DNA from: Saccharopolyspora rosea
Lineage (GTDB): Bacteria; Actinomycetota; Actinomycetes; Mycobacteriales; Pseudonocardiaceae
Direction: 5' to 3'
DNA length: 64,000 bases
Assembly (NCBI RefSeq): GCF_025643595.1
Contig: NZ_CP102826.1
Location: 4,402,001-4,466,000 of the forward strand
Shown in pieces: positions 52,590 to 63,278 of the stretch. The notes beneath the pieces are model-generated. The model did no database searches. It had not been told where the DNA came from and saw nothing but the letters and a program-made list of their open reading frames with translations. The translations under genes and the position numbers were made by a program. The stretch's first letter is position 1; each line of letters opens with the position of its first letter.

Positions 52590-54353
52590 TCAGCCCTTGA
52601 GCTCGCAGAGCGGGGTGCCTTGGGAGACGGAGTCACCGGGCTGGGCGGTGAGGCCGGTGACGGTGCCGTTTTTGTGCGCGGTGACGGGGTTCTCCATCTT
52701 CATCGCCTCCAGGACGGCGATGACATCGCCCGCGGCGACCTCGTCGCCGTCGGACACCGCGAGTTTGACGATGGTGCCCTGCATCGGCGCGGTCACCGCG
52801 TCCCCGGACGCGGCTGCGCCCGGCTTGCTCTGGGAACGCTTGCGCGGCTTGGCCTTCGCCACCGGGGCGGCGGACGCGGCGGCGAATTCGGCGGGCAGCG
52901 ACACCTCCAGCCGGCGCCCGCCGACCTCCACGGTGATGGTCTGCCGCGCCTCCGGCTCCGCGGCCTCGGTCCCGCCGGTGAACGGCTCGACGGTGTTGTC
53001 GAACTCGGTCTCGATCCACCGGGTGTGCACGGTGAAGCCGTCCTCGGCGGTGAACGCCGGATCCCGCACGATCAGCCGGTGGAACGGCAGCACCGTGGGC
53101 ATCCCCTCGACGACCATCTCGTCCAGCACCCGCCGGGAGCGCTCCAGGGCCTGCTGCCGGGTCGCGCCGGTGACGATCACCTTGGCCAGCAGCGAGTCGA
53201 ACTGGCCGCCGATCACGCTGCCGGTCTCCACCCCGGCGTCCACCCGCACGCCCGGCCCCTGCGGAGCGACGAAGCGGCTCACGGTTCCCGGCGCGGGCAG
53301 GAAGTTGCGGCCCGCGTCCTCACCGTTGATGCGGAACTCGATCGAGTGGCCGCGCGGCTCCGGGTCCTCGGTGATCGCCAGCTTCTCGCCGGCGGCGATG
53401 CGGAACTGCTCTCGCACCAGGTCCAGCCCGGTGGTCTCCTCGGAGACCGGGTGCTCCACCTGCAACCGGGTGTTGACCTCCAGGAACGAGATCGTCCCGT
53501 CCTGGCCCACCAGGAACTCCACGGTGCCCGCGCCGTGGTAACCGGCCTCGGCGCAGATGGCGCGCGCCGCCTCGTGGATGCGCCGCCGCTGCTCGTCGGT
53601 CAGGAACGGCGCCGGCGCCTCCTCGACGAGCTTCTGGTGCCGCCGCTGCAACGAGCAGTCCCGAGTGCCCACGACCACCACGGTGCCGTGCTGGTCGGCC
53701 AACACCTGGGCTTCCACGTGCCGCGGTCGGTCCAGGTAGCGCTCCACGAAGCACTCGCCGCGGCCGAAGGCACCCTCGGCCTCGCGCACCGCCGAGGAGT
53801 ACAGCTCGGGGATCTCCTCGATCGTGCGCGCGACCTTCAGGCCACGGCCACCGCCGCCGAAGGCGGCCTTGATCGCCACCGGCAGGCCGTGCTCCTCAGC
53901 GAAGGCGACGACCTCGTCCGCACCGGACACCGGGTCCTTGGTGCCGGGCACCAGTGGTGCCCCGGCGCGGGTCGCGATGTGCCGGGCGGTGACCTTGTCA
54001 CCGAGGTCCCGGATCGCCTGCGGCGACGGGCCGACCCAGATCAGCCCCGCGTCGAGCACTGCCTGGGCGAAATCGGCGTTCTCCGACAGGAACCCGTATC
54101 CGGGGTGCACCGCGTCGGCTCCCGAGCGCTTCGCGGCGTCGATCACCTTGTCGATGGCCAGGTACGACTCGCCGGGCGTCGAACCGCCCAGCGCGAACGC
54201 CTCGTCGGCCAACCGCACGAACGGGGCGTCGGCGTCCGGCTCGGCGTACACGGCGACGGAGGCGATGCCCTCGTCCTTGCAGGCGCGGATCACTCGGACC
54301 GCGATCTCACCGCGGTTGGCGATCAGGACCTTGCTGATCGGCGTCACGTCCAC
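52590..54353 (-). CDS. Acyl-CoA carboxylase alpha subunit (biotin carboxylase + BCCP)
   Basis: 587 residues from GTG 54353, supported by GAGGAG about 9 nt upstream; TTG 54362 would sit directly on that site. Biotin carboxylase domain: [46 protein letters not shown] (ATP grasp), [15 protein letters not shown]-terminal biotinyl domain with EAMKMENPV, whose Lys is biotinylated. An Ala/Lys/Pro-rich linker joins them. It carboxylates biotin for the acetyl/propionyl-CoA carboxylase encoded by the upstream genes of the same operon. Confidence 0.95.
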   Translation of the reverse strand: MDVTPISKVLIANRGEIAVRVIRACKDEGIASVAVYAEPDADAPFVRLADEAFALGGSTPGESYLAIDKVIDAAKRSGADAVHPGYGFLSENADFAQAVLDAGLIWVGPSPQAIRDLGDKVTARHIATRAGAPLVPGTKDPVSGADEVVAFAEEHGLPVAIKAAFGGGGRGLKVARTIEEIPELYSSAVREAEGAFGRGECFVERYLDRPRHVEAQVLADQHGTVVVVGTRDCSLQRRHQKLVEEAPAPFLTDEQRRRIHEAARAICAEAGYHGAGTVEFLVGQDGTISFLEVNTRLQVEHPVSEETTGLDLVREQFRIAAGEKLAITEDPEPRGHSIEFRINGEDAGRNFLPAPGTVSRFVAPQGPGVRVDAGVETGSVIGGQFDSLLAKVIVTGATRQQALERSRRVLDEMVVEGMPTVLPFHRLIVRDPAFTAEDGFTVHTRWIETEFDNTVEPFTGGTEAAEPEARQTITVEVGGRRLEVSLPAEFAAASAAPVAKAKPRKRSQSKPGAAASGDAVTAPMQGTIVKLAVSDGDEVAAGDVIAVLEAMKMENPVTAHKNGTVTGLTAQPGDSVSQGTPLCELKG

Positions 54354-54420
54354 AGTGGTCAACTCCTCGATTCCCGGCGCGACGCCGGTCGGCTACCGAA
54401 ATCCTGTTGGCGGCGCAGCA

Positions 54421-54666
54421 TCAGCCCGGCAGGGCCGAGGCGCGCCATGCGTGCGGTCCGGGACGCAGCGGGCGGCGCCCCGCGGGGTGGCGCAGGGCCG
54501 CGGCCGGGTCGCCCCACAGCGACATCGGCCGCTCCGGCTCGGCGGCGGGGGTGCTCGCCGCGGCGAGTCCGGTCAGCGCCGCGACGAGCGCGGCGACCTC
54601 GGCGTCGTCCGGGTTGCCCCGGACCACGCGCAGCACCGGCCGCCCCGGCTCGGTGTCGTGGCTCAT
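54421..54666 (-). CDS. accE: Acyl-CoA carboxylase epsilon subunit
   Basis: 81 residues. LRVVRGNPDDAEVAALVAAL at the N-terminus and GPHAWRASALPG at the C-terminus are the signature of the small actinobacterial epsilon subunit that bridges alpha and beta subunits. It lies 16 nt after the beta-subunit gene and before the alpha gene. Confidence 0.88.
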   Translation of the reverse strand: MSHDTEPGRPVLRVVRGNPDDAEVAALVAALTGLAAASTPAAEPERPMSLWGDPAAALRHPAGRRPLRPGPHAWRASALPG

Positions 54667-54682
54667 GAGCACCTCCGTGGCG

Positions 54683-56323
54683 TCACAGCGGGATGTTGCC
54701 GTGCTTCTTGGCGGGCAGGCTCGCGCGCTTGTCGCGGAGCATCCGCAGGGACCGGGCGACGTAGCCGCGGGTGTAGGACGGCGGGATCACCGAGTCGACG
54801 TAGCCGCGTTCGGCGGCGACGTAGGGGTTGCACAGGGTGTCCTCGTACTCCTGCTGGAGCCGGGCCCGCACCTCCTCGACGTCCTCGCCCGCCTCGGCGG
54901 CCTCGGCCAGCTGCCGCCGGTAGAGGATGTTCACCGCGCCCTGCGCGCCCATGACCGCGATCTGGGCGGTCGGCCAGGCCAGGTTGATGTCCGCGCCCAG
55001 GTGCTTGGACCCCATGACGTCGTAGGCCCCGCCGTACGCCTTGCGGGTGATCACGGTGACCAGCGGCACGGTCGCCTCGGCGTAGGCGTACAGCAGCTTG
55101 GCGCCGCGCCGGATGATCCCGTTCCACTCCTGGTCGGTGCCGGGCAGGAAGCCGGGCACGTCCACGAAGGTCAGCACCGGGACGTTGAACGCGTCGCAGG
55201 TGCGCACGAACCGGGCGGCCTTCTCGCTGGCGTCGATGTCGAGGGTGCCCGCCAGCTGGGTCGGCTGGTTGGCGACCACGCCCACCGGGTGGCCCGCCAC
55301 CCGGCCGAAGCCGACCACGATGTTCGGCGCGAACAGCGCGCCGACCTCCAGGAACTCCCCGTCGTCGACGACGCGGGAGATGACCTCGTGCATGTCGTAG
55401 GGCTGGTTCGGCGAGTCCGGGACGAGGGTGTCCAGCTCCCGGTCCTCGTCGGTGATGGCCTCGGCGATCGACCCGGCCCCGGTGTCGGCACCGTCGAACA
55501 CCGGCGCCTCGGAGAGGTTGTTGCTGGGCAGGAAGGACAGCAGCTCCTTGACGTAGGAGATCGCGTCCTCCTCGTCGGCGGCCATGTAGTGCGCGTTGCC
55601 GGACCGCGAGTTGTGCGCGCGGGCCCCGCCCAGCTCCTCGAAGGTGACGTCCTCGCCGGTGACGGTCTTGATGACGTCGGGACCGGTGATGAACATGTGC
55701 GAGGTCTGGTCGACCATCACGGTGAAGTCGGTGATCGCCGGCGAGTACACCGCGCCGCCCGCGCACGGCCCCATGATCAGCGAGATCTGCGGGATGACGC
55801 CCGAGGCGTGGGTGTTGCGCTTGAAGATCTCGGCGTAGAGCCCCAGGGCGGCCACGCCCTCCTGGATGCGGGCGCCGCCGGAGTCGTTGATGCCGATCAG
55901 CGGGCAGCCGGTCTTGAGCGCCAGGTCCATGACCTTGACGATCTTCTCGCCGAAGACCTCGCCCAGCGAGCCGCCGAAGACGGTGAAGTCCTGCGAGAAC
56001 ACGCACACCTTGCGGCCGTCGACGGTGCCGTAGCCGGTGACCACGCCGTCACCGTAGGGCCGGTTGGCGTCCATGCCGAAGTTCGTGGTCCGGTGCCGCG
56101 CGTGCTCGTCGAGTTCGACGAACGAGCCCGGGTCGAGCAGCATGTCGATCCGCTCGCGCGCGGTCTTCTTGCCCTTGGCGTGCTGCTTGTCCACCGCGCG
56201 CGCCGACCCGGCGTGCACCGCCTCGTCGCTGCGCCGGTACAGATCCGCCAGCCTGCCCGCGGTCGTGTGGATGTCCGGCACGTCCACCGGCGGCTGTCCG
56301 ACCGGCTCCGTCGCGCTGCTCAT
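54683..56323 (-). CDS. pccB: Propionyl/acetyl-CoA carboxylase beta subunit
   Basis: 546 residues. Carboxyltransferase halves both present: [20 protein letters not shown] and the [17 protein letters not shown] oxyanion region in the N-half, [19 protein letters not shown] and [18 protein letters not shown] in the C-half. Asp in the DVMG segment is the position that in AccD5/PccB-type enzymes favours propionyl-CoA. It transfers CO2 from biotin to the acyl-CoA, giving methylmalonyl- or malonyl-CoA. First gene of the accD-accE-accA operon; ~250 bp upstream is free for promoters. Confidence 0.94.
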   Translation of the reverse strand: MSSATEPVGQPPVDVPDIHTTAGRLADLYRRSDEAVHAGSARAVDKQHAKGKKTARERIDMLLDPGSFVELDEHARHRTTNFGMDANRPYGDGVVTGYGTVDGRKVCVFSQDFTVFGGSLGEVFGEKIVKVMDLALKTGCPLIGINDSGGARIQEGVAALGLYAEIFKRNTHASGVIPQISLIMGPCAGGAVYSPAITDFTVMVDQTSHMFITGPDVIKTVTGEDVTFEELGGARAHNSRSGNAHYMAADEEDAISYVKELLSFLPSNNLSEAPVFDGADTGAGSIAEAITDEDRELDTLVPDSPNQPYDMHEVISRVVDDGEFLEVGALFAPNIVVGFGRVAGHPVGVVANQPTQLAGTLDIDASEKAARFVRTCDAFNVPVLTFVDVPGFLPGTDQEWNGIIRRGAKLLYAYAEATVPLVTVITRKAYGGAYDVMGSKHLGADINLAWPTAQIAVMGAQGAVNILYRRQLAEAAEAGEDVEEVRARLQQEYEDTLCNPYVAAERGYVDSVIPPSYTRGYVARSLRMLRDKRASLPAKKHGNIPL

Positions 56324-56571
56324 GCAACCAACCTGTCCTCGTCACCTGCTCGGCTGTGGTCCGCCACGACCTCGGCACGGGCGGTCGCTCGCGGTCCGGC
56401 GCCCCCACTGGCGAGCGCCGGACGCGGCGATCCCCGGGCAGACCTCGTCGCGGCGCACGTTAGCCACCCGAGCGCCGCGAAGTCAACTTCCAAGTGATCC
56501 CGGCGTAGCCCGCGCAGATGTCGAACAACCTGGTTTCCTGGGCATTCGCCACCTAAGTGAATGACGGATAG

Positions 56572-57762
56572 CTAGTCCTGAACGTCCGTGGCGAGCATCA
56601 GCGCGGTGCCCGCGCGCACCGGCGCGGCCACGTCGCGGACCGCGCCGGTGCGGGCCATGTCGTTGGCCACGGTCAACGCCGCCTGCACCAGGATCCGGGA
56701 GCGCACCGGGTCCAGTTCCGGCCTGGCCTCGCACAGCAGCCCCACCCACTCGGCGACGTAGGCGTGCTGGGTCTGGCGCGCCCGGTGCCGTTCCGCGTCC
56801 GGGAGGTGCCCGACCTCGCTGACCAGGATGTCGATGAACCGGCCGTGGTCGAAGGCGAACGTGGTGTAGGAGCGCAGCAGTTCGCGCAGCGCCTCGTCGG
56901 CGGCGGGGACGTTGGCCAGCGTGCGTTCCAGCTCCACCTCCAGCCACGCCGAGCCGCGCGTGATCACGGTGCCGAGCAGCTCCTGCTTGCTGGCGAAGTA
57001 GTTGTACAGGCTGGGCCCGGCGATCCCGGCCGCCGCGCCGACGTCTTCGGTGGTGACCTTGGTGTACCCGCAGTCGGCGAACAGCCGCGTCGCCGCCTGC
57101 AACAGCAGCCTGCGGCGCGACGCGCGCCCGGCGAACAGCGCCGAGGACTCCTCGCGGCGTTCGGCGAACCGCTGCGGCGGCTGCTCGCCGAGCACGACCA
57201 CCATCGCCCGCAGCAGCTGCTCGAACTCCCGGCGGGGCAGCTCCACCTGGTGGTAGGAGGGGCTGGTGAGCACGCTGAACAGGCACCAGCCGCGGAACCG
57301 GGCGTCTTCGGCGCTGAGCTCCGGGCGGAACGCCCGGGCGACCTCGGCGAGCCCGCCGGCGACCACCCGCAGCTCCTCGCGCAGCACGTCGCGCTGCTCC
57401 TCGGGCAGGTGCCGCGCCTCCCGCTGCCACAGCACGCCCAGTTGCCGGTGGTCGAGCGCGGCGGCGGCGAGCTCGGCGACCACCGCGTCCAGCCCGCGTT
57501 CCGGGACCCGCGCGCTGATCTCGGCGAACGGCTGCATCTCGGTCAGCACCAGCCGGGTCAGCAGTTGCTGCTTGCCCGCGAAGTGCCGGTACAGCGCCGA
57601 GGTGCCGACCCCGACCGCCTCGGCGATGTCGCTCATGCCGACCCGCGCGTAGCCGAACCGGTAGAACAGGTCGGCCGCGGCCGCGGTGATGAGCGCGCGC
57701 CTGTTGCGGGGGCGCGTATTGCGGGCGGGCGGACCTGCCGCACCGGCCACCTCAGCCATCAT
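56572..57762 (-). CDS. Tandem TetR regulator (two HTH domains)
   Basis: 396 residues, twice the usual TetR length. First HTH at ~23-70: RRALITAAAADLFYRFGYAR and VGTSALYRHFAGKQQL. Second HTH at ~213-265: RRLLLQAATRLFADCGYTKV and IAGPSLYNYFASKQELL. Each is followed by its own helical effector domain. Two adjacent ATGs are possible; GGGAGG upstream favours the inner one. Encoded directly upstream of the carboxylase operon in the same direction, so acyl-CoA metabolism is the likely regulon (inference). Confidence 0.88.
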   Translation of the reverse strand: MMAEVAGAAGPPARNTRPRNRRALITAAAADLFYRFGYARVGMSDIAEAVGVGTSALYRHFAGKQQLLTRLVLTEMQPFAEISARVPERGLDAVVAELAAAALDHRQLGVLWQREARHLPEEQRDVLREELRVVAGGLAEVARAFRPELSAEDARFRGWCLFSVLTSPSYHQVELPRREFEQLLRAMVVVLGEQPPQRFAERREESSALFAGRASRRRLLLQAATRLFADCGYTKVTTEDVGAAAGIAGPSLYNYFASKQELLGTVITRGSAWLEVELERTLANVPAADEALRELLRSYTTFAFDHGRFIDILVSEVGHLPDAERHRARQTQHAYVAEWVGLLCEARPELDPVRSRILVQAALTVANDMARTGAVRDVAAPVRAGTALMLATDVQD

Positions 57763-57857
57763 CGCCTCCCGTCGCTGCTCCCGCGGCGGCCCCGAGCATA
57801 CTGACCCCCGGCACCTCCACCACGGCAGCAGCTCCCGGACGGCCACCCCACCGCTTC

Positions 57858-57870
57858 GTCCACAGTGGAC
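57858..57870. other. GTCCACAGTGGAC palindrome-like motif
   Basis: GTCCAC-A-GTGGAC, a perfect 6-1-6 inverted repeat upstream of the tandem TetR gene. It is the most symmetrical member of the TCCAYWGTGG set and could also be an operator. Confidence 0.5.
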
Positions 57871-57893
57871 CCCGCGGCACCGCGGGCTCAGCG

Positions 57894-58223
57894 CCTGTCT
57901 TTGAACTTGGTTCCGGCGGGGCGTGGTAAGCGGCGGTAGCCGCTTTCTCTTTCGGTGAGCGGTCTCGCCACTTGCACCGCCGCGGGTTCTCCGATGAGCA
58001 CAGGGGCGCGTCAGCGCCTCCTTGGGGGGCGGTGGTCGGGCGACGGGCGGGCGTCTCGCGAGGACAGCCCCGACGCCGTGTATTGGGCATACATCAGGAG
58101 GGGCTCCCGGAGCCGATGTGACTGCGGCGCGCAGCGCCTCCGTGGGGGGTGGTGGTCGGGTGACGGGCGGGCCGCTGAGGTTCCGCTCCCGGCACCGCCA
58201 CGCACAACGAGTTCAAAGACAGG
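57894..58223 (+). repeat. Dispersed MITE-like repeat, copy 13 (longest single copy)
   Basis: CCTGTCTTTGAACTTGG to GTTCAAAGACAGG, 330 bp. Hairpin AAGCGGC-GGTA-GCCGCTT (57928-57945) plus TCTCTTT. It contains every module seen elsewhere, with the GCGCAGCGCCTCCGTGGGG-type block present twice. It lies between the tandem TetR and glutamine-synthetase-like genes. Confidence 0.87.
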
Positions 58224-58240
58224 CTCTCACCCGTCCCGGG

Positions 58241-59617
58241 TCAGTAGCGCCACCGGGTCAGCGCGACGAGCTCCTCCGGGGTGGCGCCGGCGAAGCGTTC
58301 GGCTTCGGCGCGGCGGACGGTCAGCACCGCGTCGTGCAGTTCCGGCCCCATGGCCTCGGCCAGCACCGCGGACTCCGCGAACTGCCCGGCCGCCTCCGCC
58401 GGTCCGGTCGGCAGGCGCCGGATCCCGGCGCGGTCGCGGTCGGACTCCGGGAGCAGGGCGGGGTCGCCGGTGATCTCCCCGGGCAGCCGCAGTTCCTCCC
58501 GCACGCCCGCGAGCCCGGCGGCGAGCACCGCGCCGACCAGCAGGTACGGGTTGGCGGTGGCGTCGAAGCACTTGATCTCGGCGTTGGCGGCCCACTGGCC
58601 GGTGCCGGTGGTGCCGGTGATCAGCCGCAGCGCCGCCTCGCGGGTCTCGCGGCCCCACACCTGCCACACGCCCGCCCACCGGGACGGTTGCAGCCGCAGG
58701 AAGCTCGCCGGGTTGCCCGCGCCGACCGCCTGCAGTGCGGGCAGCTCGCGCAGCACCCCGGCCAGGAACGCCTCCCCGGCCAGGTGGAGCCCGTGGCGCC
58801 CGGGACCGTCGGCGAACAGGTTGCCGTCGGGGCCGTGCACGGACACGTGCAGGTGCGCCCCCGAACCGGCGCCGTCGGGGTCCAGGCTCGGGGCGAAGCT
58901 GGCGCGCCAGCCGTGCTCGCGGGCCGCGCGGCGCGCCGTGTGCCGGACCAGCACCGCGTCGTCGGCGGCGCCCACCGGGTCCCGGGGCGCGACGGAGAGT
59001 TCGACCTGGCCCGAGGCGTACTCGGGGTGGAACTGCTGCACGGCGAGCCCCTGGGCGTGCAGCGCCGCGACGAGGTCCCGGCCGTGGTCGGCCACCGCCT
59101 CCAGCCGGGCCTGGCCGTAGGCGGGACCGGTGAAGGCGGGCACCACGTCGTCGGCGTCGGCGCACAGGATCCACTCGTGCTCGAACGCCGCCTGCACCCG
59201 CAGCCCCTGCCGAGCCGCGGCGTCGACCTGGCGCGCCGCGAAGGCGCGCTGGCAGGCCACGAACCGCGTGCCCTCTTGGACGAACTTGTCGGCGGGGGCC
59301 CACGCCCAGCCCGGCTGGGCCGCCAGCGGCACGAGCCGGGACAGGTCCGGCACCAGCCGCAGGTCGCCGTCCGGGCCGCCGAGGTGTCGTCCGCGCACCA
59401 TCACGTCGTCGAAGCAGAACGTCTCGAAGCACGGCGAGGCACCGACGCCGTAGCGCACCACCGCGGCCAGCCTCTCCAGCGGCACCGCCTTCACCCGCAC
59501 CGTCCCCGCGTTGTCCACAAAGGACATCTCCACCAGCTCGACGCCCTCGGTGCGCAGCCGCGCGACGACATCGGGCAGTTCGGGCGGTTCCGCGGCGGGA
59601 ATGCGATCACCGGTCAT
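58241..59617 (-). CDS. Glutamine synthetase family enzyme
   Basis: 458 residues, GS beta-grasp plus catalytic domain. Motifs include [16 protein letters not shown] at the N-terminus, FEHEWILC (metal Glu), [26 protein letters not shown] (metal His) and [20 protein letters not shown]. It is divergent from true GlnA and lacks the adenylylation-site region, so it is better seen as a gamma-glutamyl-amine ligase of FluG or polyamine type. The FluG-like amidohydrolase at 51.2 kb could be its functional partner. Confidence 0.87.
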   Translation of the reverse strand: MTGDRIPAAEPPELPDVVARLRTEGVELVEMSFVDNAGTVRVKAVPLERLAAVVRYGVGASPCFETFCFDDVMVRGRHLGGPDGDLRLVPDLSRLVPLAAQPGWAWAPADKFVQEGTRFVACQRAFAARQVDAAARQGLRVQAAFEHEWILCADADDVVPAFTGPAYGQARLEAVADHGRDLVAALHAQGLAVQQFHPEYASGQVELSVAPRDPVGAADDAVLVRHTARRAAREHGWRASFAPSLDPDGAGSGAHLHVSVHGPDGNLFADGPGRHGLHLAGEAFLAGVLRELPALQAVGAGNPASFLRLQPSRWAGVWQVWGRETREAALRLITGTTGTGQWAANAEIKCFDATANPYLLVGAVLAAGLAGVREELRLPGEITGDPALLPESDRDRAGIRRLPTGPAEAAGQFAESAVLAEAMGPELHDAVLTVRRAEAERFAGATPEELVALTRWRY

Positions 59618-59746
59618 GTCGACACCGTAGTCCTGCCGGCGGATCTCGCGGTGGTTTTTCCGCCTGCCGGGGAACGCCGTCCCGACACGCGCACCGCGGC
59701 GCGGACCGCCCCGGCGGGATCGCGACCGCTGCGTAGGATGCGGCGC

Positions 59747-61570
59747 GTGACGTCCCCCGACCTGACCACCGATCCCCTGCACGTCCTGCGCCGCGTGTTC
59801 GGCTACGACTCGTTCCGCGGCCCCCAGCAGGACATCGTCGAGCACGTCGTCGCGGGCGGCGACGCGCTCGTGCTCATGCCCACCGGCGGGGGCAAGTCGC
59901 TGTGCTACCAGATCCCGGCGCTGGTGCGGCCCGGCACGGGCATCGTCGTCTCCCCACTGATCGCGCTGATGCAGGACCAGGTGGACGCGCTCAACGAACT
60001 CGGCGTGCGGGCCGGGTTCCTCAACTCCACCCAGCTGCCGCAGGAGCGGCAGCGGACCGAGGAGGCGTTCCGGTCCGGCGAGCTGGACATGCTCTACCTG
60101 GCACCCGAGCGGTTGCGCCTGGAGTCGACGCTGCGGCTGCTCGACCAGGGCGAGGTGGCGCTGTTCGCCATCGACGAGGCGCACTGCGTGGCCCAGTGGG
60201 GCCACGACTTCCGGCCCGACTACCTGGAGCTGTCGGTGCTGCACGAGCGGTTCCCCGCCGTGCCGCGGATCGCGCTGACCGCCACCGCCACCCCGGCGAC
60301 CCGCCGGGAGATCGCCGACCGCCTGGAACTGACCGGAGCCCGGCACTTCGTCTCCGACTTCGACCGGCCCAACATCCAGTACCGCATCGTCGGCAAGGCC
60401 GACCCGCGCAAGCAGCTGTTGCGGCTGGTGCGCGACGAGCACGCCGGCGACGCGGGCATCGTCTACCGGCTGACCCGCGCCGACGTGGAGCGCACCGCCG
60501 AGTTCCTGGTCGCGAACGGCGTCGACGCGGTGCCCTACCACGCGGGCCTGGACGCGGCGACCCGCGCCGCCCACCAGGCCCGGTTCCTGCGCGAGGACGG
60601 CCTGGTGGTGGTCGCGACGATCGCCTTCGGCATGGGCATCGACAAACCGGACGTGCGGTTCGTCGCGCACCTCGATCTGCCCAAGTCGGTGGAGGGCTAC
60701 TACCAGGAGACCGGCCGCGCCGGGCGCGACGGCCTGCCCGCCACCGCCTGGATGGCCTACGGCCTGCAGGACGTGGTGCAGCAGCGCAAGCTGATCGACT
60801 CCGGCGACGGCGACGCCGCGCACCGCCGCACGCAGACCGCGCACCTGGACGCGATGCTGGCGCTGTGCGAGACCGTCGAGTGCCGCCGGGTGCGGCTGCT
60901 CGCGCACTTCGGCCAGGAGTCCCGGCCGTGCGGCAACTGCGACACCTGCCTGGCACCGCCGGAGTCGTGGGACGGCACGGTTGCCGCGCAGAAGCTGCTG
61001 TCGGCGGTGGTGCGGCTGGACCGGGAGCGCAACCAGAAGTTCGGCGCCGGGCAGATCATCGACATCCTGCGCGGTCGCCGCACGCCCAAGGTCGAGCAGT
61101 TCCGCCACGACCAGCTCAGCGTGTTCGGCGTGGGCGGGGACATGTCCGAGGCCGAGTGGCGCGGGGTGGTCCGCCAGCTGCTGGCCCAGGGACTGCTGGA
61201 GGTGGAGGGCGACTACGGCACCCTGGTGCTCACCGAGTCCAGCAGTGCGGTGCTGCGCCGGGAGGAGCCGCGCACGGTCCGGTTGCGCACCGAGGGCAAG
61301 CAGGCCCCGGCGGCGAAGACCCGCAAGCAGCAGCCGCCGACGACGCTGCCGCCGGAGGCCGAGCCGGTCTTCCAACGCCTGCGCGCCTGGCGCAGCGCGA
61401 CGGCGCGGGAGGAGAACAAGGCGCCGTTCATCATCTTCCACGACGCCACGCTCCGCCAGATCGCCGTGACCCGACCGTCCACGATGGACGAACTCGCGGC
61501 GATCAACGGGGTCGGCGAGCAGAAGCTCACCAAGTACGGCGCGCAGATCCTGGACGCGCTCGCCGAATGA
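59747..61570 (+). CDS. recQ: ATP-dependent DNA helicase RecQ
   Basis: 607 residues. Walker [19 protein letters not shown] box [25 protein letters not shown], the zinc-binding Cys set within [11 protein letters not shown] and CGNCDTC, and a C-terminal HRDC domain ending [19 protein letters not shown]. Start GTG 59747 is favoured as leaderless because TAGGAT (59734-59739) sits 7 nt upstream; ATG 59738 overlaps that hexamer. 3'-5' helicase in recombination and fork repair. Confidence 0.95.
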   Translation: MTSPDLTTDPLHVLRRVFGYDSFRGPQQDIVEHVVAGGDALVLMPTGGGKSLCYQIPALVRPGTGIVVSPLIALMQDQVDALNELGVRAGFLNSTQLPQERQRTEEAFRSGELDMLYLAPERLRLESTLRLLDQGEVALFAIDEAHCVAQWGHDFRPDYLELSVLHERFPAVPRIALTATATPATRREIADRLELTGARHFVSDFDRPNIQYRIVGKADPRKQLLRLVRDEHAGDAGIVYRLTRADVERTAEFLVANGVDAVPYHAGLDAATRAAHQARFLREDGLVVVATIAFGMGIDKPDVRFVAHLDLPKSVEGYYQETGRAGRDGLPATAWMAYGLQDVVQQRKLIDSGDGDAAHRRTQTAHLDAMLALCETVECRRVRLLAHFGQESRPCGNCDTCLAPPESWDGTVAAQKLLSAVVRLDRERNQKFGAGQIIDILRGRRTPKVEQFRHDQLSVFGVGGDMSEAEWRGVVRQLLAQGLLEVEGDYGTLVLTESSSAVLRREEPRTVRLRTEGKQAPAAKTRKQQPPTTLPPEAEPVFQRLRAWRSATAREENKAPFIIFHDATLRQIAVTRPSTMDELAAINGVGEQKLTKYGAQILDALAE

Positions 61571-61609
61571 GCGGTCCCACCGCCACGGCGCGCGGCGGGC
61601 CGTGCGAGA

Positions 61610-62113
61610 TCAGAACTCGAAGCCGCCGGGTTTGCCGTTGCGGTCGGCCAGGAGCCCGGCCAGCGTCGCGACCGCGATCTCGGGCGGGGTGCGCGAGCCG
61701 ATGTTGAGACCGATCGGCCGGTGCACCCGGGCGATGTCGGATTCGGCGACGCCGAGTTCCCGCAGCGCCGCCACGTGCGGGCCGGGGTGCCGCGGGTTGC
61801 CCAGGACACCGATCCAGCGCGGTTTCCGAGCCAGCGCGTCGCGCAGCACCACGCCCAGCTCGGGCCGGTGGTGGTCGGTGACCACGACGTCCGCGCGGTC
61901 GTCCAGGTCGCCGAACTGCCGCACCACCTCGGCGTCCACCCCTGCCGGGCGCTCACCGTCGGGTTCGACCAGCACCGGCCGGAACCCGGCATCGGCGCCG
62001 TAGCGCAGCAGGAACCCGGCCACCGGGGAGGCGAAGACCGCGACCAGCACCCGGTCCTCGGTCTCCGCCGCGACGTCGCCGTGCGCCACGGCGCAGCGGG
62101 AGTCCTCGTTCAT
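61610..62113 (-). CDS. XdhC-type Rossmann-domain protein
   Basis: 167 residues. RPVLVEPDGERPAGVD, DVVVTDHHRPELGVVLRDAL, WIGVLGNPRH and HRPIGLNIGSRTPPEIAVAT match the C-terminal Rossmann domain of XdhC/CoxI, which inserts sulfurated molybdenum cofactor into xanthine oxidase-family enzymes. The N-terminal CxxG-containing XdhC domain is absent, so this is a single-domain form. It may serve the PaoABC-like enzyme 42 kb away (inference). Confidence 0.82.
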   Translation of the reverse strand: MNEDSRCAVAHGDVAAETEDRVLVAVFASPVAGFLLRYGADAGFRPVLVEPDGERPAGVDAEVVRQFGDLDDRADVVVTDHHRPELGVVLRDALARKPRWIGVLGNPRHPGPHVAALRELGVAESDIARVHRPIGLNIGSRTPPEIAVATLAGLLADRNGKPGGFEF

Positions 62114-62160
62114 GCCGCGAGTGTGCCAGGTCACCGACCGGCACCACCACGGTGCGCGCA

Positions 62161-62240
62161 GAGCCTGTTCTTCGAACTCGTCGTGGGTGGCCGGTGCTCA
62201 GCGGCCGCCTCGGCCGCGGGAGCCCCGACTCATGCACGCC
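62161..62240 (-). repeat. Dispersed repeat, isolated right half (reverse)
   Basis: GAGCCTGTTCTTCGAACTCG then GGGTGGCCGGTGCTCAGCGG and GGGAGCCCCGACTCATGCA: the right terminus plus GGGGCTCCCGGAGCC-type module in reverse, diverged. It ends 3 nt before the stop codon of the methyltransferase gene. Confidence 0.78.
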
Positions 62241-62243
62241 CGC

Positions 62244-62873
62244 TCACAGCCGGGTGGCGCGGGCCAGCCACGCGGCGCACTCCACGCGCTGCCCGGGCGC
62301 CACGCCGAGCTCGGCGGCCTGCTCTTCCGGGGCGCAGCCGAGGTAGCGGGAGGTGCGGATCTCCTCCAGCCGCCAGCCCGCGGCGAAGGCGTCGCGGATC
62401 TCCAGCTCGCTGACCTGCGGTCCGACGGCCGGCCCGACGTCGGACAGGGCCAGCACGTGCGCGGTGGCCCCCGGTCGGCACGCCCGGTGCAGGGCGGCGG
62501 TGTAGCGCACCTGGTCGTCGCGGCCGAACACGTGGAACAGGGCGCTGTCGACGACCGTGTCGAACCGCGGCGGCCCGTCGAGCGCGAGCGCGTCGGCCAC
62601 CTCGAACCGCGCGTCGACGCCCTGCCCGGCGGCGTTGGCCCGCGCCAGTTCGACGCCGGACGCGGTGATGTCGAGCCCGAGCACGTCGTAGCCGAGCCGG
62701 GCGAGGTGGATGGTGTGCTCCCCGGTGCCGCAGCCCGGGTGGAGCACCGCGCCGCGGATGCCGCCGGAGCGTTCCAGCTCCACGACGGCCGGTTGCGGCT
62801 CACCGATCACCCACGGCGGGGTGCCGGTCTCGTACGCCGATTCGAAGATCTCCCGGCTGACCGTGCTGTCCAT
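62244..62873 (-). CDS. SAM-dependent methyltransferase (class I)
   Basis: 209 residues. VLHPGCGTGEHTIHLARLGY is the SAM-binding motif I, LGLDITASGVELAR motif II and FDTVVDSALFHVF motif IV. The opening FESAYETGTPPWVIGEPQPA is typical of small-molecule methyltransferases of thiopurine/halide type. Substrate unknown. No operon partner; a DUF574 remnant lies upstream on the other strand. Confidence 0.87.
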   Translation of the reverse strand: MDSTVSREIFESAYETGTPPWVIGEPQPAVVELERSGGIRGAVLHPGCGTGEHTIHLARLGYDVLGLDITASGVELARANAAGQGVDARFEVADALALDGPPRFDTVVDSALFHVFGRDDQVRYTAALHRACRPGATAHVLALSDVGPAVGPQVSELEIRDAFAAGWRLEEIRTSRYLGCAPEEQAAELGVAPGQRVECAAWLARATRL

Positions 62874-62942
62874 GCGCTGCCTCCTGTTCGCGGTCCTCGC
62901 GAACAGCTTCGTAGTTCGACCCAGGTCGAAGTCAACGCCTCC

Positions 62943-63160
62943 GACCGGCCGGTCCGCGTGCTGATGATCGCGGTGCTGCACTTCGCCGCGGACCCGCTCG
63001 GCGCGCTGCCCGGGTACGCGCGCCGGGTCGCCCCGGGCTCCTGGCCGGCGCTGACCCACCTCGCCCCGGACGAGGCTCGGCGAGCGGGCAGGCCGCCGTC
63101 GAGCGGTGCCGCGCCGCCTACGACGAGACCGAGACCCGGCTGCCGAAGCAGAGCGCGTGA
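62943..63160 (+). pseudogene. Remnant of a DUF574 methyltransferase
   Basis: DRPVRVLMIAVLHFAADPLG and APGSWPALTHL correspond to the central part of DUF574 proteins (compare PVGLLVVTLFHYI in the intact copy at 30.2 kb). The frame then breaks, and a different frame gives AVERCRAAYDETETRLPKQS and a stop, which may be the next part. No N- or C-terminal regions were found. Confidence 0.6.
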
Positions 63161-63211
63161 GCCTCGTCACTCGATCTTGTGGACGGAATTACCCGGCTTT
63201 CGCTAACGTTG

Positions 63212-63232
63212 GTTGACAACAGGTGACTCAAC
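63212..63232. promoter_or_regulatory. HAIR-like (HspR) operator
   Basis: GTTGACA-ACAGGTG-ACTCAAC. The HspR HAIR consensus is CTTGAGT-N7-ACTCAAG; the right arm matches at 6 of 7, the left at 4 of 7, and the 7-nt spacer is exact. It lies 46 bp upstream of a Clp ATPase gene, a typical HspR target. Confidence 0.5.
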
Positions 63233-63278
63233 TATGTGGCGGTTCGACACAGCAACCACCGCCGCTAGGAGGGAAGGA

